A stretch of DNA of 64,000 bases from Adiantum capillus-veneris (GCA_014529385.2 CM043948.1:82616760-82680759), one strand, 5' to 3'. Counted from the first letter of the stretch, positions 37,974-50,034 are shown. Notes: generated by a model from the sequence alone, not told the origin. Numbers and translations: made by a program.

Positions 37974-38239
37974 TGTTGGGTTAAAGGCCTAAATAGCCCC
38001 TTTTTGTACATTTTTATACTTTGTCCAGGTTTATATTGAACCTGGACACATTTTTTAAAGGTCACTTATAATAAAAGTGGGAAAACCAAAAACTCACTTA
38101 TTGAGTTTTTCCCTAAAACGTGACCCTTCTCTCTTCTGCTAGCGCTTCCTCTCCTGCTGGCCTTCGCCTCCCCTCTCTGCACACACACTGCACTTCCTCA
38201 CGTGCTCTTTCACTTGCACACACCACCGCCCGCTCATCA
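37974..38239 (+). repeat. 3' LTR of copia B
   Basis: 266 bp; TGTTGGGTTAAAGG to CTCATCA. Confidence 0.88.
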
Positions 38240-38244
38240 AGGGG

Positions 38245-38708
38245 TAGAGAGAGAGAAATGAAATACGTTTTCTAAAGGCCATAACCAGAGAGTTACATAA
38301 TGGTGAATGTGATACAAGGTCTGGAAAAAAAAAAAAAACCTGACCACAAAAACACCACTAGAGATGTAAAAGGTGGGTATCAAGAGCTTGAGAGGTACAT
38401 GTACAAAAAGTGGGTGTGTATCTCAGAGAACAGATACAAATGGTGGATATGTGTATCAAAATTCGGGGATGGCTCTCATCGGTCGTTGTCCTCCATGGTG
38501 AGAGTCTGCATAGGGCGTCTGCTATGTCTCGCCAATATAGATCCGATCCTCTGTTGCAACCTCCTTCGTCGAGGGGAGCATCCCCTCATCCTAGGCCTCC
38601 TAGATTTCCTCAGCTCTGCTGCTCGAGCAATCAATATATGTATGGTAGTGATGTGCCCTGTATCCCTCCTCTCTGGCTGGTCTTGTCTCTAATAAATCTC
38701 CGGATGGA
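38245..38708 (-). mobile_element. LINE 3' fragment
   Basis: Starts with a (GA)n side and the 3' UTR relic AATGAAATACG. Farther right it carries a decayed complement of the ORF2 tail: CATCGGTCGTTG near 38477 matches the [10 protein letters not shown] coding region at 26175. It ends against a truncated gypsy LTR at about 38709. Confidence 0.6.
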
Positions 38709-38758
38709 AGTGCAAGTGCAATGATCACAATCAAAGTGAATGCTACTGTGACTGAAAG

Positions 38759-38829
<71 letters not shown>

Positions 38830-39645
38830 ATACGACACCAGACAGTTCTCAAACCCTCCTCCAAGGGCCCCCCTCTCTATGGCGAGAGAGGTCTATGCTA
38901 AAGATTGCACAAATCTAGTACAATGGTCTAGATGCAATGGACTTGTCGACGATGTCGACAACATTGGTGGCGATGACGAGGACGGGCTGAAAACTAAAAA
39001 TGCTAGGGATGAAATGCTGAAATTTGGAAGGGTTGATCTGCTGCGGGAAACTGGGACTATGTCGGCGACGACGACTAGCAAAACGCTATGGGCTGATCTG
39101 CAAGTGTCGATGGCTGAAAACCAAACACGCTGGCAAGTTCTGTTGGGTCGGAATGTCGGAGACTGAAAACGCTAGGCAATTCTTCAAGTCCACAAAACGC
39201 TAGGTCTGATCTGCAAGTCTGCCAAAAACGCCAAGTACTGGGATCTGAAAACGCTGGTTGATCTGAGAGATTCAAAAACGCCAGGTGTCTTGTTGGCTGA
39301 AAATGCTAGGCTTTGTGCCGGTCTGCTAAGGAGAAGCACTGCAAGTTGTGAACTTCTTATGTTGCCTCCTCTCCCAGTAGTGAGTGCCCCCCCTCTGCTT
39401 ATAAAGGTCCATCTGGCTGGATCGAGCAGTGTCCCCTACAACCCCACGACCTTAGAAATGGGTAAATTAAATAAATAAATCATAAAAATCTTTGCAACTG
39501 AACTGCCCCCAAGTTGTCATGGAATTTGGGTGTACTGCCTAGACAATGCAAATGTTGGGTGATACTGGGTTGTGCAATTGGAGGATATGCAACTACTCTG
39601 AGTGCCTGGACAGGCACGACCTGCGCAGAGGCTCACAAGCAAAAT
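38709..39645 (-). repeat. truncated gypsy LTR (G3)
   Basis: Begins inside the family LTR at AGTGCAATGATCACAATC and ends near GCTCACAAGC, missing roughly 130 bp on one side and 100 bp on the other. It contains a (GA)n tract at 38763-38826 and AAAACGCTAGG-type repeats at 39000-39310. Confidence 0.8.
38763..38826. repeat. (GA)n microsatellite, 64 bp
   Basis: Pure GA expansion inside the G3 LTR, at a spot where other copies have only GAGAGAGA. Confidence 0.95.
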
Positions 39646-39689
39646 GTGAACTCTCTACCATAAAGAAATTGCTTCCAATGCTTGAGAGA

Positions 39690-40480
39690 GTGAATTCTTG
39701 ACAATCATCTTGTTCAAAGCTCTGTAATCAACACACAAACGAGACAAACCATCCTTCGTGAGGACAAAGAAAATAGGAGCAGCAAAAGGACTTACACTAA
39801 GGCGTATGAATCCTTTGGCCACCAACTCTGTGACTTGCGCTCTAACTCTTCTTCTTGCGCTCTAACTCTTCTTCTTGCGTCTTTTTCAAATGGTAGGGAG
39901 CCTTATTGACTGGCTATACCCCCTCCGTGAGTTCTATGCAATGGTCCTCCGGCCGCTCGGGAGGGAGATGAGGTGGAAGGTCATCCTGCAAAAAGAGGTG
40001 TTTATACTTGGTAAACATACTTGAATACCTTTCTGGAGCCTTGAGGTTCTGAGTGACTGGAGAGGCATAAATGAATGCCGCTTGTGCTCCTCTTCATAAT
40101 TCACGCTTCGCTTGCACATGAGAAATGAGAGGTAAAGAATGAAGAGCCTCCTCACTATGAATGATCATGGGAAAGTCACTTTTGGCATTTAGAGTGAGCG
40201 TATTGTCTGCCCAATCAATGAGGGGGTTATGTTCACGAAACCATTGAATGCCAAATCATATCACATTGTGAGAGAGGAGACACAACAAATCTTCTACGGA
40301 AGGAAGCTTGTTGAACACTGAATAACACATCAAGGCACTCTCGTGTAATGAGAGAGTCATTGGCTAACCTCTACGCGGGCTCTTTCTACAAAAGAGTCAC
40401 CAATCACATCAAGCATACTGCCTGAATCAAACAATACGACAGAATAGTGACCCGTCACATGACCATAACATTTAAAGAGA
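39690..40480 (-). pseudogene. G3 RT N-terminus and protease relics
   Basis: 39700-39960 is homologous to G2 21350-21610 (GTAATCAACACACAAACGAG; complement codes VDYRALN-type sequence). 40140-40450 matches the protease region, with deletions. No frame is open over any length. Confidence 0.75.
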
Positions 40481-40539
40481 GACTCGTCAATGTGTGTGTT
40501 AGAGACATGTGGAGAATCAATGTGGTTCACTCTTTAGGT

Positions 40540-41640
40540 GGTGCTGTCTTAGGACATACCTTCTTTATATGGCCATAAACGTGACATTGATAACAACGAC
40601 CTTCCTTCGCGTAAATGATTTATGTATCCTCGTAGAATTCCTTGTGCAACTTTTTCATCTGGGTTAGCTTAGGTTTAGCAGGTGTTTTTGCTTTACCCTT
40701 AGAGTCATTTTAAGAGTTCTTTTCTGAAGGATTAGAGGAAGATGAGCTAGAAGAATTGTCATTCTTACCATTATGTGGGTTCTTAGGATTCTGAGAGATA
40801 CTATGAGAAGACTTGTTCTCCTTAGGCTTTCCTTTGTTGTGCTTCATCTCCTACGCAAGAGCAATCGCTACCGTCTTGTTGAGATCAATTGGGTCGAGGA
40901 CTCGACATCGAACTGGATATACTCGTCCAACCCAAAAAGAAAGGTCTCTTTGTGTTCCGCATCTTTGAGGTGGCATGAACTACACCTTAAACTTGTCTTA
41001 GAAGTCGTCCAATTGAAAGAAAGGGGCATGTATTCCTGGGCTTTCTCTAGGTGCGTGGCCAACTGTGCCTCTTGCCACGCTTGATACCAATTAATGGCAT
41101 CACCGGCAAGCTATATGACTGTCGTCAAAACTTTGCTATTTCCTGTTTTCTTAGTTGTCGCAAAGTAAGCATTAAATTGATGCAACCAAGAATGAATAAC
41201 ATTAGCATCCATCTTACCGTTATACTTATTGAACGTCAACTTCTCAGTGATTGGGTTGTTGGAATCTACATCTCTACCTGTGCTACTTGATGAAGTGCCA
41301 ACATCCTTGATTGGCTCGGATTTCGATGTGAGTACCTGTAGGACCAACTCTTGCATGCGTTGGTCTTTCTGCGCCTCACGCTCTTAACTCCATAGCCGAT
41401 TGCCTTTCTTCAGCCGCCAAGCGCGCTTGCTCACACTCACGCTCTATGGGTGCTCGTCTTTTTTCTATGGCGGCAGGTTACACCTCTTGTTATAGCATCA
41501 TCTCCATCATTGACTTGACCAAAGCCTCTATAGGATTTGGTGCAATCCGTGGCGTAGATGGGGATGGGGGAGGATTGGGGAACATTCCTCTTGGTGTAGA
41601 AACTTCTTCTCCAACTCAACTCTCATCACCTTGACACAAA
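40540..41640 (-). pseudogene. G3 gag relic
   Basis: Fragments include 41111-41356 ([34 protein letters not shown]-like with a YNGKMDA variant) and 40868-41062 (MPLSFNWTTSKTSLRC). Frameshifts and a deletion around 40965 remove the MPPQYLARL region. Homologous to the G1 gag. Confidence 0.78.
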
Positions 41641-41669
41641 GTATCCATACCGCTTCGGGTGATGATCAT

Positions 41670-41888
41670 CAATGTTCGGGAAAAGTGTGCCTCGGCTTAG
41701 CCTTGAGCCGGTTGCAAAATCAAAGTGGCCAGTTGAGGGGAGGACAAGAAGGAGAAAATTCCGCTTAAAATACATGAAAAATAGTGTAATTTTGCAAAAA
41801 TACTATCTAGTATCATAAAATTTCCGGTTCAAATTTGTCTTGGAAGGATTTTTGTTTGTTTGTGAAAATGAATTTTTCTCGAACACCG
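41670..41888. mobile_element. hAT-type MITE with 8-bp target duplication
   Basis: 219-bp insertion in the G3 leader. Inverted ends: CAATGTTCGGGAAAA at 41670, and the complement of CGGTGTTCGAGAAAAA at 41873-41888. Flanks are ATGATCAT on both sides (41662-41669 and 41889-41896), and the G2 leader lacks the insertion. The 8-bp duplication and CA-type ends fit the hAT superfamily. No coding capacity. Confidence 0.8.
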
Positions 41889-42045
41889 ATGATCATACTG
41901 TGAGATCTTGGGTACTTGGGTTCTTAGCTTGCAATCGGTGTTTGAGTCTGGAGAAGGCTTTTCTCTTACCCGAGCTCGACTCTTTCCTGCGGGCGCACCC
42001 CTTGACGGCCTTCCGTTCACACCAAGGTTGTTTTTCCCACCTCAC

Positions 42046-43520
42046 AAATCTTATAAATGTCAACCTCATTAATTAGGGTGCCTTGCAAGGTCAAATCACC
42101 CTTGGTATACCTGTCCAAGAATGTCATCCATCCTTCATGCAACACCCCATCACTTTCTTGACCTCTTTCTCGCCATATAGGATGCAACATGTATCCAACA
42201 ACATTTAACGATGTGTGCAACATATTCCATCTTTCAATGCTTAGGTCCCTAATCTCTCTCATCTTTGCAACATCAATGCCTTGCACGTTTTCAATTTGAT
42301 GTACCATGCGATCCGTAAGCTTGTACATAAGCCCCTTGGTGGCTCCTTCCCTATCAACCAAATGGAGAATGTCAAAATGGGAGCACAAATTTTCAAAATC
42401 AGCTTGGCCTCTTGCCAAAAGCATGCATTAAACACAATGTTCAAGACCTTGATAGCCTTTTCAGTCTTGGATGTCTTCATCTTCACAAATTTGTCATCAA
42501 TCATAAGCTTACGCATGCAAGGCTTGCATGCATCTCTCATCCACAAGATTGTCCAACATAATAAAGTAGTATGCAAATCGAGTGGCTGACGGCTTCACCA
42601 AGTCCTTCTTGCTAAGTTGTTGAAACAATGCCAACACAGTAGGCTTTCTTGTCACGAATCTGACAATCTTTGTTGCATCCTCAAGCACTTATTGCAACCC
42701 AAGTTATCTTGTCAATGTCCTCAAAGAAAAGGTCCAAGCAATGGCAAGCACATCTAGTTAAAAAAATGTGTTTTCACTCCCTTTCAATCATCTCCCCAAC
42801 ACTAGCGCAATTGGTTGCATTGTCCATGCATATCTGTACAACATTTGTTGGGCCAGTCTCTCTAATAACCTGTTTGAGATGCTTAAAAATGAATTCCGAT
42901 GTCTTTGTTTCCTCGGTGTGTTTACAGCTTTCAAAAACACTGACCCATGAATAGAGCATACAAGAAATTTAATGATAGGCATGCGCCTAGTGTCAGACCA
43001 TCCATCACACACAATAGAGCATCCATGTCTTTTCCATTTCTCGCGCACACCCATGATCTCATTCTTTACGCATTTGATCTCATTCGATTCTGTGGTGCGC
43101 AAAGCATGGTAAGAGGGGGGAACATACGAAGGACTTGCTTGTCCAATCGCTTTCACCTGATGCAAAAAGTAAGGGCTACTTACTTTCCATGTAGGCACGT
43201 TCTCAACATAAAAAAACATGCACAAGGCTTGGTCCGTGCTTGCAAGCCAAATGCACTTGCCAAACCCCCTTGCACAACCTTCCTCTTCTTGCTTGAGGAC
43301 CTTAGTCACTTACAGCCACTTACATTAGTCCTTACCTTAGCATGCGTACTCATTGAAGCACCTCCTTGAGCTTGAGAGGCATCTCCTTCCAAATCATTGA
43401 CCAATGCATCTACAAAAGCAGCTCTGTCTTCTCCCTTTGGCCTTACATCAGCATGCGATCTTCTGACAATCTCTACATGGACTGGGGCCTCATCACATGG
43501 ACCTCCCACACCATGGCCAT
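42046..43520 (-). pseudogene. hAT-family transposase relic (DUF659-like)
   Basis: Minus-strand coding relic. 42788-43309 encodes a DUF659-like stretch (SSPYFLHQVKAIGQASPSY, VPPSYHALRTTESNE, GCSIVCDGWSDTRRMPIIKF). 42774-42959 continues with NVVQICMDNATNCASVGEMI; 42600-42775 codes for ARCACHCLDLFFEDI-like sequence in another frame; 42017-42424 gives the later part. A possible N-terminal piece is at 43306-43509. No terminal inverted repeat or target duplication was found. The left end abuts the gypsy G3 leader at about 42046, so the C-terminal dimerisation region is missing. Broken by several stops. Confidence 0.78.
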
Positions 43521-44935
43521 CATCACATTGGGTAGTTCACTTGAGATGCCAAAACTCTAACACCCATAGCCTTCCCACTAGCACTGTTTTTCAAGATGAA
43601 TGGCTCATTGGAGTCCACAATACTCAAATATGGCGTCGAAGAAATGGTCACTTTTGAGTGTTTTAAAACTTTTGTGTTGGTACTCTTCAGCCTACATTGG
43701 CTTGTTTGAGGGGGTTGCGTATCCTTTAGATACTATCCTTAACTTGTTAGCCTCCATTTGGGTACGCTTGGTTGATAGGTATGAAAAAGCCGAGATAATG
43801 AAGATTTTTGACAAAAATCTAAATTTGATTCCCTTTACCATATAAAATGTGTATGCACAACTTAAATATTAAACCTAAATGTCTAAAATGTTTTCATCGG
43901 CGTACTATACACAACAAATTTTTCATAGTACAATCAGAGGACACTATCGATGAACATGATGAGAGTCGTGGGTGCGTGCTCAAACTACAGACGAAGACCT
44001 CATGATATACCGAAATTGAAGAGTCTTGTGAACAATCGCTTCGTGAACCTTATCATGAAAGCAACACATGCAATGGTTAGCCCATATTGCATGATCAAGG
44101 ACTTGTAATGACCATATTGCATGATCCAAGACTTGTAAACAAATTGAGTCCAAAGGCAGTTTACGATAATTGATATGCTTTAATCTTTTCTCCTTGTCTC
44201 TTGGCAGCGTTGGATTTTTTCTAGTTTACTCACAAGCCAAACATGGTTACGAAATAGTGGGTCTCATCCAACATGTGTTTTACTACTTATTCAATTTGTA
44301 TAAGCATTATACAAATAAGTTTCATTTCAAATATTGAATTAAAGATAAGATTTAAAAAAAAACCGTAATGAACGGTTCCTATAAAAAAACATGGGTTGCA
44401 CGGACACTTACGTCTCTTTACACTTGAATCTTGGTGCTCAAACTATGGCGTATAATGTAAATAGCTACAAGATGAGGAGGACCTATGCTTAACAACCAAT
44501 CCATACCCAAGTCTGTGTGCTCTTGCTAGATGCAGAACCTAAAAGTGAAGAGTATCACAATACTGTTACTTGCATGGCTAGAGGCAGATGTAGCATAACA
44601 ATGTTCCACACTCTTTTATCATACTATTTGTCAAGCTTATTTTATAGTCGTAGTTTGGCAATTTATGGCAATTTTAACTTTTTGGACTAGCAAGTAGGTC
44701 AAAAAGCTACGCGTTGCCCCATCAACAATAAAAGTTGTGGCTCAAAGCCACAAGTTATGGGTTTCCCCATCATCAATTAAAACGTGATTGCAGCCACAAA
44801 TGATGGCCAATAGTCAAAGTAGCGCATGTAGTCCTAATGTGGGAGACTGGCATATAGATTGTATCACACGGGAGGTGTGAAAGCTAGCCAAATGAAGAAT
44901 GATTGCCTTTTTACACTCTATAAAAGAAAGAAGTA
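43521..44935. other. no recognised gene
   Basis: AT-rich sequence. A 30-bp direct repeat (CATATTGCATGATC...GACTTGTAA) occurs at 44090-44140. Nothing else supported. Confidence 0.5.
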
Positions 44936-44939
44936 AGCA

Positions 44940-45590
44940 TCAAGAGGATTTCTTCTTTTTGTTGGGCTCACTAGGCCCACTACCTATCGCTATCTTTGGA
45001 CACATAGCTTTTGTGTGCTTGTTTTCATTGCAACTAAAGCAAGGATTTTCCTTTTTGTACTTTCTTATATTGATACTTCTTGATGGATATATTTGGCTCT
45101 CTCTGATGAATGGGATATTTTCCACCACCTTCCACAACGGCCTTTACGCTTTAGTCTCCCCCTAGTTCACACTATTTTTTCTTTTACGAAAAACACGATC
45201 CTTAACCTCACGTGCAACATGCAAATCACTAGGCAGTCTACGAGGCTTGATGTCTTGGTATATCTAAGTGTAGATTTTTGCTTTGATGAATGTGAGATTT
45301 TTTACCACCTCCCACCTTAGTCTATATATGCTTTAGTCTTCCCTTATTTCTCTCTACTTTTTTTCTTTTTAAAACATGGTCCTTTGTTAGCCTTACCTGT
45401 AGGATGCAAATCAGTAGGTGTACTACGGTGCTTTTGAATTATGATTTCACTAGAGGATCTCTACATGTACTCAAGATTTGGGCTTCTCTTGAAGCGTTAA
45501 GACTTCTAAAATTATTGATTCTTATGAACTTGCGTCTAAGATTTATTAATGCGTGTCAAAAATTCAAGGCTAAGAGTAGATTTGGATGAT
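44940..45590 (-). pseudogene. gypsy-type gag fragment with zinc knuckle
   Basis: 44940-45137 encodes a CCHC knuckle, CFSCNENKHTKAMC, then a Lys/Ser tail. Upstream (45096-45430) a diverged direct repeat of about 190 bp duplicates the preceding linker. Gag lies at lower coordinates than the RT relic at 45.7-46.7 kb although both are on the minus strand, so they belong to different copies or are rearranged. Confidence 0.55.
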
Positions 45591-45739
45591 TTGTTGATTT
45601 GTTTTAATGACAAAATGAGAACCCATTAAATAATCTTTCCAAATATTAAGTACATGTACGGTAGTTGTAAATTCCTTGTGATAAATGTTGTACTTTATTC
45701 CAAAAGGTGTAAACTGTTGACTTTCAAAAGCTATTGGGT

Positions 45740-46690
45740 GATTGTCTTACATAAGTGCAACACTGATACTTCTTTCATTGGCATCTTCTACAATGACAAA
45801 GAATGGACGGGAAAAATTAGGTAGTGTTAAAACATGTGCAATGATGAATGATTCTTTCAAAGCGTGTAAAAATAGATCATGCAATTTAGTTGAGACATAA
45901 TGTGTGGTCTTCTTCAAAAGCAATGTGAAATATTGTGCCTTGTATGTAAAATTCTTGAATAAGTTTATGTAATAATTACACAAGCCAAAAAATAATGTCT
46001 ACTCATGCATATTTTTTAGTATTGGCTATTATTTGATAGCCTCGGGGTCTACATAAATACCATCCTCAAAGAGTATATATCCTAAATACTCAATGACAGA
46101 TTGAAAGAAAGAGCTCTTTCAAAATTCAAATACAATTCATTCTTTTGTAGCAACTCAAAAACATATGTAAAGTGCTCTTTGTGTTCATTCACAAACTTAC
46201 TAAAAATGAGCATGTTATGAAAGAAAACAATGACTAAATCCAAGTGATCAATAAATATGTGATTAATCATACGTGTGAAAGTAGTAGGTCTAATGGTTAA
46301 TCCAATTGGCATAACAAGAAATTCATAGTGCTTTGTTTGAGTTCTAAATACAGATTTGTAATGTCTTCCTATACCATTTTGAATTGGTTTGAGGTCATCA
46401 AGTTTAACAAAGATAGTTCTACTCGAGGAATAAAGAATTTATTGTTTGTTGTTTGGTACTCTGTATACATACACAAGGTACCATTCTTCTTCTTGACAAG
46501 AAGAATAGGTGTTGTATGGTGAACAATCGAGCTTGGTAAGCCCTTATTTAACAGTCCTTGAGTTTGGGTATATATCTATTTGTATGCATGTGGATCTATA
46601 TGATAAGGTGCATAACATGGTGGTTTACTTCTAGGAATGATATTAATCTTATGTTCATCTGGTCTAGATGGTGGTAAAACTACATAGTAG
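45740..46690 (-). pseudogene. Ty3/gypsy reverse transcriptase relic
   Basis: 46082-46312 encodes MPIGLTIRPTTFTRMINHIF and a VFFHNMLIFSKF segment, where the catalytic YLDD has decayed to FFHN. 45747-45983 encodes the start of RNase H (VLTLPNFSRPFFVIVEDANE). 46320-46690 carries an RT N-terminus in broken frames. An old, diverged copy unrelated to G1-G3. Confidence 0.7.
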
Positions 46691-48432
46691 CTCATTCAAA
46701 CATTGGTGATCCACATTCACAAATACAACCTAGCTCCACGATGCTTTCTCAGAAAATAAACTTGAAATTGTGAGAAATGGCTTGTGTGGTTGTTACTGCA
46801 TTGACAAGCACTAAGTACATCTTTTCTCGTTTACAGATTATCTTCTTGGCTTACGAAATAAGAGTGCAATTTTTGGTGTTTCAATGGTTGCTTTCAAACA
46901 CATTGATTCATTGTTATGTGTAAATGAAAGCAAACCGGCAAGGTAATTAATTTTGGGATAAAACTCATGACAAAACGGCATAATAAGAATCATGTGATAC
47001 CATGCAGAGGCGCAACATGAATGTTATCTTTGTGCCTTGCACTTTACCCTTGACCTTTAGAAATGAATAAGGAAAAATAGGAATACTTAGATTTGCTTCT
47101 TTACAATCATAATTTGGCTCTTATGCATCTTCAAAGTTAACTTTTGCATCTAAGGTATCCATGTGGTGGTCATTGCTCTATCATGTTGGCTATAGCATAT
47201 TAGAAATTGTTACAACAATGGTAGGTTGGTGGTTGTTGTCATTGCCCTTTAAATTTAGACCCTTATCTACCAAATGATCAAAGCGATGCCACTTATCTCC
47301 TAAGAAATTGATGTCTATAAGTGCATTGTAGCGTATCGTCAACAAAAAATTGGAGTTTACAGTTAGTTTCAACGTTTAAATATTTCTAAACCCATGGCAT
47401 CAATTATTTTTTCCCTCTTCTATTTTTTGAACAGTTAAAATTTGCAACGGTGAAGAATTGGCAATCACGTCGGTAAAAAATTAGTCATTAAATAGATAAT
47501 AAAATTGGGAAAATTTACAAAAAATATCCTTGAAATTTGTGGAAGTTCCCAAAATACACTTGTATCAATTTTGGATGGATTTCCCCGAGGGACTTATCTC
47601 CAAGTAATGAGGTATTTCATCTTGAGAGCCCAAGATACCATCTGAAGTTCTAGTTCTATCATTTTCTATTGATGGAGAACATCCAGTAAGCCTTCAACGT
47701 GAACAAATAACGACACTCACCCCAAGGAATGGGACCAAGGCCGAACTCATAGGAAAATTCGCAAATATCAACCAAGCTACCTTTTGACATGGCACTCCAT
47801 CTTTGTTGTGGAGATGCTTGTTTTGAGTCACAAAACTTGTTGATGCTATTCCAAAAGCAAATACACGGTCATATATTAATAAAGTAACGATGATGCAATG
47901 CTACATGATCGTTGTGTTTTTATCAAGAGCAAATCTATCAATTTGGGCGACATCAACATAAGTTTGGCACTAGAACCATGCAACCATTGTGAAGTGATAC
48001 GTTTTAAACAATCATTACATGTGAATAACACTAGGATCAAATCCATTTAATACAACTCACCAATGGAATGAGTCATAGGTTGTCTCTCCCAACTCTCTTG
48101 GCCTAGGGATGACTCTGCAACAAAAGAAGTAGTGTGTGCTATAGTGGACTTCAACACATTTCATAAGCCCTTTACTTTTCTTGTCAAGGATGCTAACAAT
48201 AGGTTTAGAAGTGGCCCAATGGTTGATTGAGCAACCGACGAATTAGATTGTGTGCCTCGGATGGCTTGCGTGGCATCCATATTAGTATGTGTGTTCCCAC
48301 CTCTACTCCCTTGGATTGCATGCTTTTCCAAAGGAAAGGTTGTAGTAAGTGTTTTGGTTTTCCTACTACTATGTGTCTCTTCTATTAACCTTGCATGCTA
48401 ATAGTTACATTCATATGCAAGTGAATTCACTC
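46691..48432. other. no recognised gene; possibly older gypsy sequence
   Basis: AT-rich. 46700-47390 may be decayed protease/linker of the RT relic to its left, but no motif is clear enough to call. Confidence 0.4.
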
Positions 48433-48624
48433 TTAACATGGTTTAGAGTACTTACTGTCATGTAGATCCTTCTCTTGCTTTGGGATGACACCAACCAGGT
48501 AATCAAGCCTCACATTCCTTTCAAGAAGGGAACAAGAATACATAGTATTCTCCTCTTCTACATCAACCCACTCTCTTGTGAATGCGTATAACCTCTCCTC
48601 TTCTACACACAATGAATGATCCAT
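48433..48624 (-). CDS. possible exon of unidentified gene (minus strand)
   Basis: Open stretch with balanced amino-acid composition: MDHSLCVEEERLYAFTREWV ... VIPKQEKDLHDS. No family recognised. It may go with open stretches at 49700-49875, 50035-50185 and 50450-50585. Could equally be transposon-derived. Confidence 0.25.
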   Translation of the reverse strand: MDHSLCVEEERLYAFTREWVDVEEENTMYSCSLLERNVRLDYLVGVIPKQEKDLHDSKYSKPC

Positions 48625-48718
48625 CTACAATATGGTCACAGAACAATGTGTCCATTATTTCTTAACCTAAGCTAATGCAATTAAAGAAGTAACATCCTTT
48701 CAAAATTTTAACCGAGTT

Positions 48719-49040
48719 TCTTTTGTTTTACCAACTACTCAAAAAAAAAAAGCCACCCTATCTTGGACTTCCATATAGAATATAAGGCAATGTAATAACA
48801 AGAGAAAAGTAAGAACCCAAATAAAATTTGGCAGGGTGTCCTTTGTTTTAACAACTATTTCTCAAAAAAAAACTCAACCACCCTATCTCAGGCTTCCACA
48901 TGGATTTTAAGGCAATGTAATAACATGAGGAAAATAAGAGCCCAAACAAAATTTGGCAAAGTCTCCTTTGTTTTAGCATGTATTTATAGGAAAAAACCAG
49001 CCACCCTATTTCAGGCTTCCACATGGAATTTAAGGTATCG
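48719..49040. repeat. tandem repeat, unit about 120-125 bp, 2.6 copies
   Basis: Units begin at 48721, 48841 and 48966 (CTTTGTTTTA-type start). Each contains an A run, CCACCCTATCT, CTTCCACATGGA and AAGGCAATGTAATAAC. Diverged by about 15% by eye. Confidence 0.85.
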
Positions 49041-49699
49041 ACTTAACAAGTATAAATAGATCTCCATTGTAAGATTCCATTCAAAAACAATGAATACTTG
49101 TCATACATATTTGCATTAAGTGACAAATCAACCACCATCAAAGCAAAAGAAATTTTATACTTAAAACCTGCAAACCACGCGCTTGGTAGAGAACATAAGC
49201 TCATGCATCTTCTACATAGAATTTAAAGATTTTACCCCATCAATTAGATGCACAAAAGCTTATAAACATGTCACAAGCATTCAACATATGTACATACATG
49301 CGACCATGTATATTAAACACCGAATCGTTCGCTTAATGAATACTTGTACGACATGGTTCTTAAAGTTTAGCTTGTAGAATTCATCAAATGAATCCGGAAA
49401 CTATGTACCTTCAACCTGTATCTTTCAAATCAAGAGTGCGGCCTTTGAATGCCAATGAGCCCATTATGTCTCTTTTTACATGTAGATCCGAAATTGCTTA
49501 TAATCTTGAAATTGAGGACATTGGGGATCTTTGGCCTTTGTCAAACTCATAAGATGTAGCAATATTTATTTCCTATGATACATAAGAACATAAACTCCAA
49601 ATAAGCATAAAAGTATACCAAATGTACTCAATCTAGTTTGCAATTACCTCTTTGGATTAATTTTTGAGCTTTAAGACAATATAATTTCTCTCATAATCT

Positions 49700-49875
49700 T
49701 TAGCATGCTTGAATCTTCCCACTTTAGGCCATACAATAATTTGAAGAATTCCTCTCCATTGTGAGGATTGGCAATGAACAAGTACTTGTAGCCCCTATCT
49801 TGGAGCCTCTCCTCTTCAACTCTTGTGGCCCAATTGCCTTTTTCCTTTGAGAGGAATCCTTGGAATTCATCCTAA
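49700..49875 (-). CDS. possible exon of unidentified gene (minus strand)
   Basis: The minus strand reads DEFQGFLSKEKGNWATRVEE, then RGYKYLFIANPHNGEEFFKL and LKWEDSSMLKIM without stops. It has protein-like composition. No domain recognised and splice sites not resolved. Confidence 0.3.
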
Positions 49876-50034
49876 CATTAAACAAATGTATGTAACTCTA
49901 ACTTAGAGAATAAATTCTAGATCAAGAGACAAATGGGTAGAATAATTTCCTTCCACACAAGCTAAGATCTCAAACCGCACGGAGAGTTATACCATGGGGT
50001 GGTACCATGATAATATCTTGTCTCCATGCTCATC

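Larger units (their letters stand above)
32702..38239 (+). mobile_element. Ty1/copia element B, nearly full-length
   Basis: Plus-strand copia element: 5' LTR 32702-32966, primer site 32969-32980, gag-pol from 33699 to 37938, purine-rich tract AAGTGGGAGG at 37962-37972, and 3' LTR 37974-38239. It lies just downstream of the DEG10-like gene and is the same family as copia A. Flanking bases ATGGG (left) and AGGGG (right) match 4 of 5, so the target duplication is only suggestive. One frameshift and one in-frame stop break the polyprotein. Confidence 0.92.
38709..42045 (-). mobile_element. deleted Ty3/gypsy element G3
   Basis: Same family as G1 and G2. A truncated LTR (38709-39645) is followed directly by RT sequence (from about 39690), with integrase, RNase H and most of RT missing. 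Then come protease relics, gag (40540-41640) and leader (41641-42045). The leader is interrupted by a MITE and by hAT transposase sequence, and no primer site or second LTR was seen. Confidence 0.8.

Noticed and set aside
32697-38244. Target duplication of copia B
   Set aside because: The flanks ATGGG and AGGGG match only 4 of 5 and lie in G-rich DNA; not strong enough to call.
42046-43520. Intact hAT transposon
   Set aside because: The coding sequence has several stops and no terminal repeats or target duplication could be found at either side.
48718-49040. CRISPR-like array
   Set aside because: The units are contiguous diverged tandem repeats without spacers, in a plant genome.
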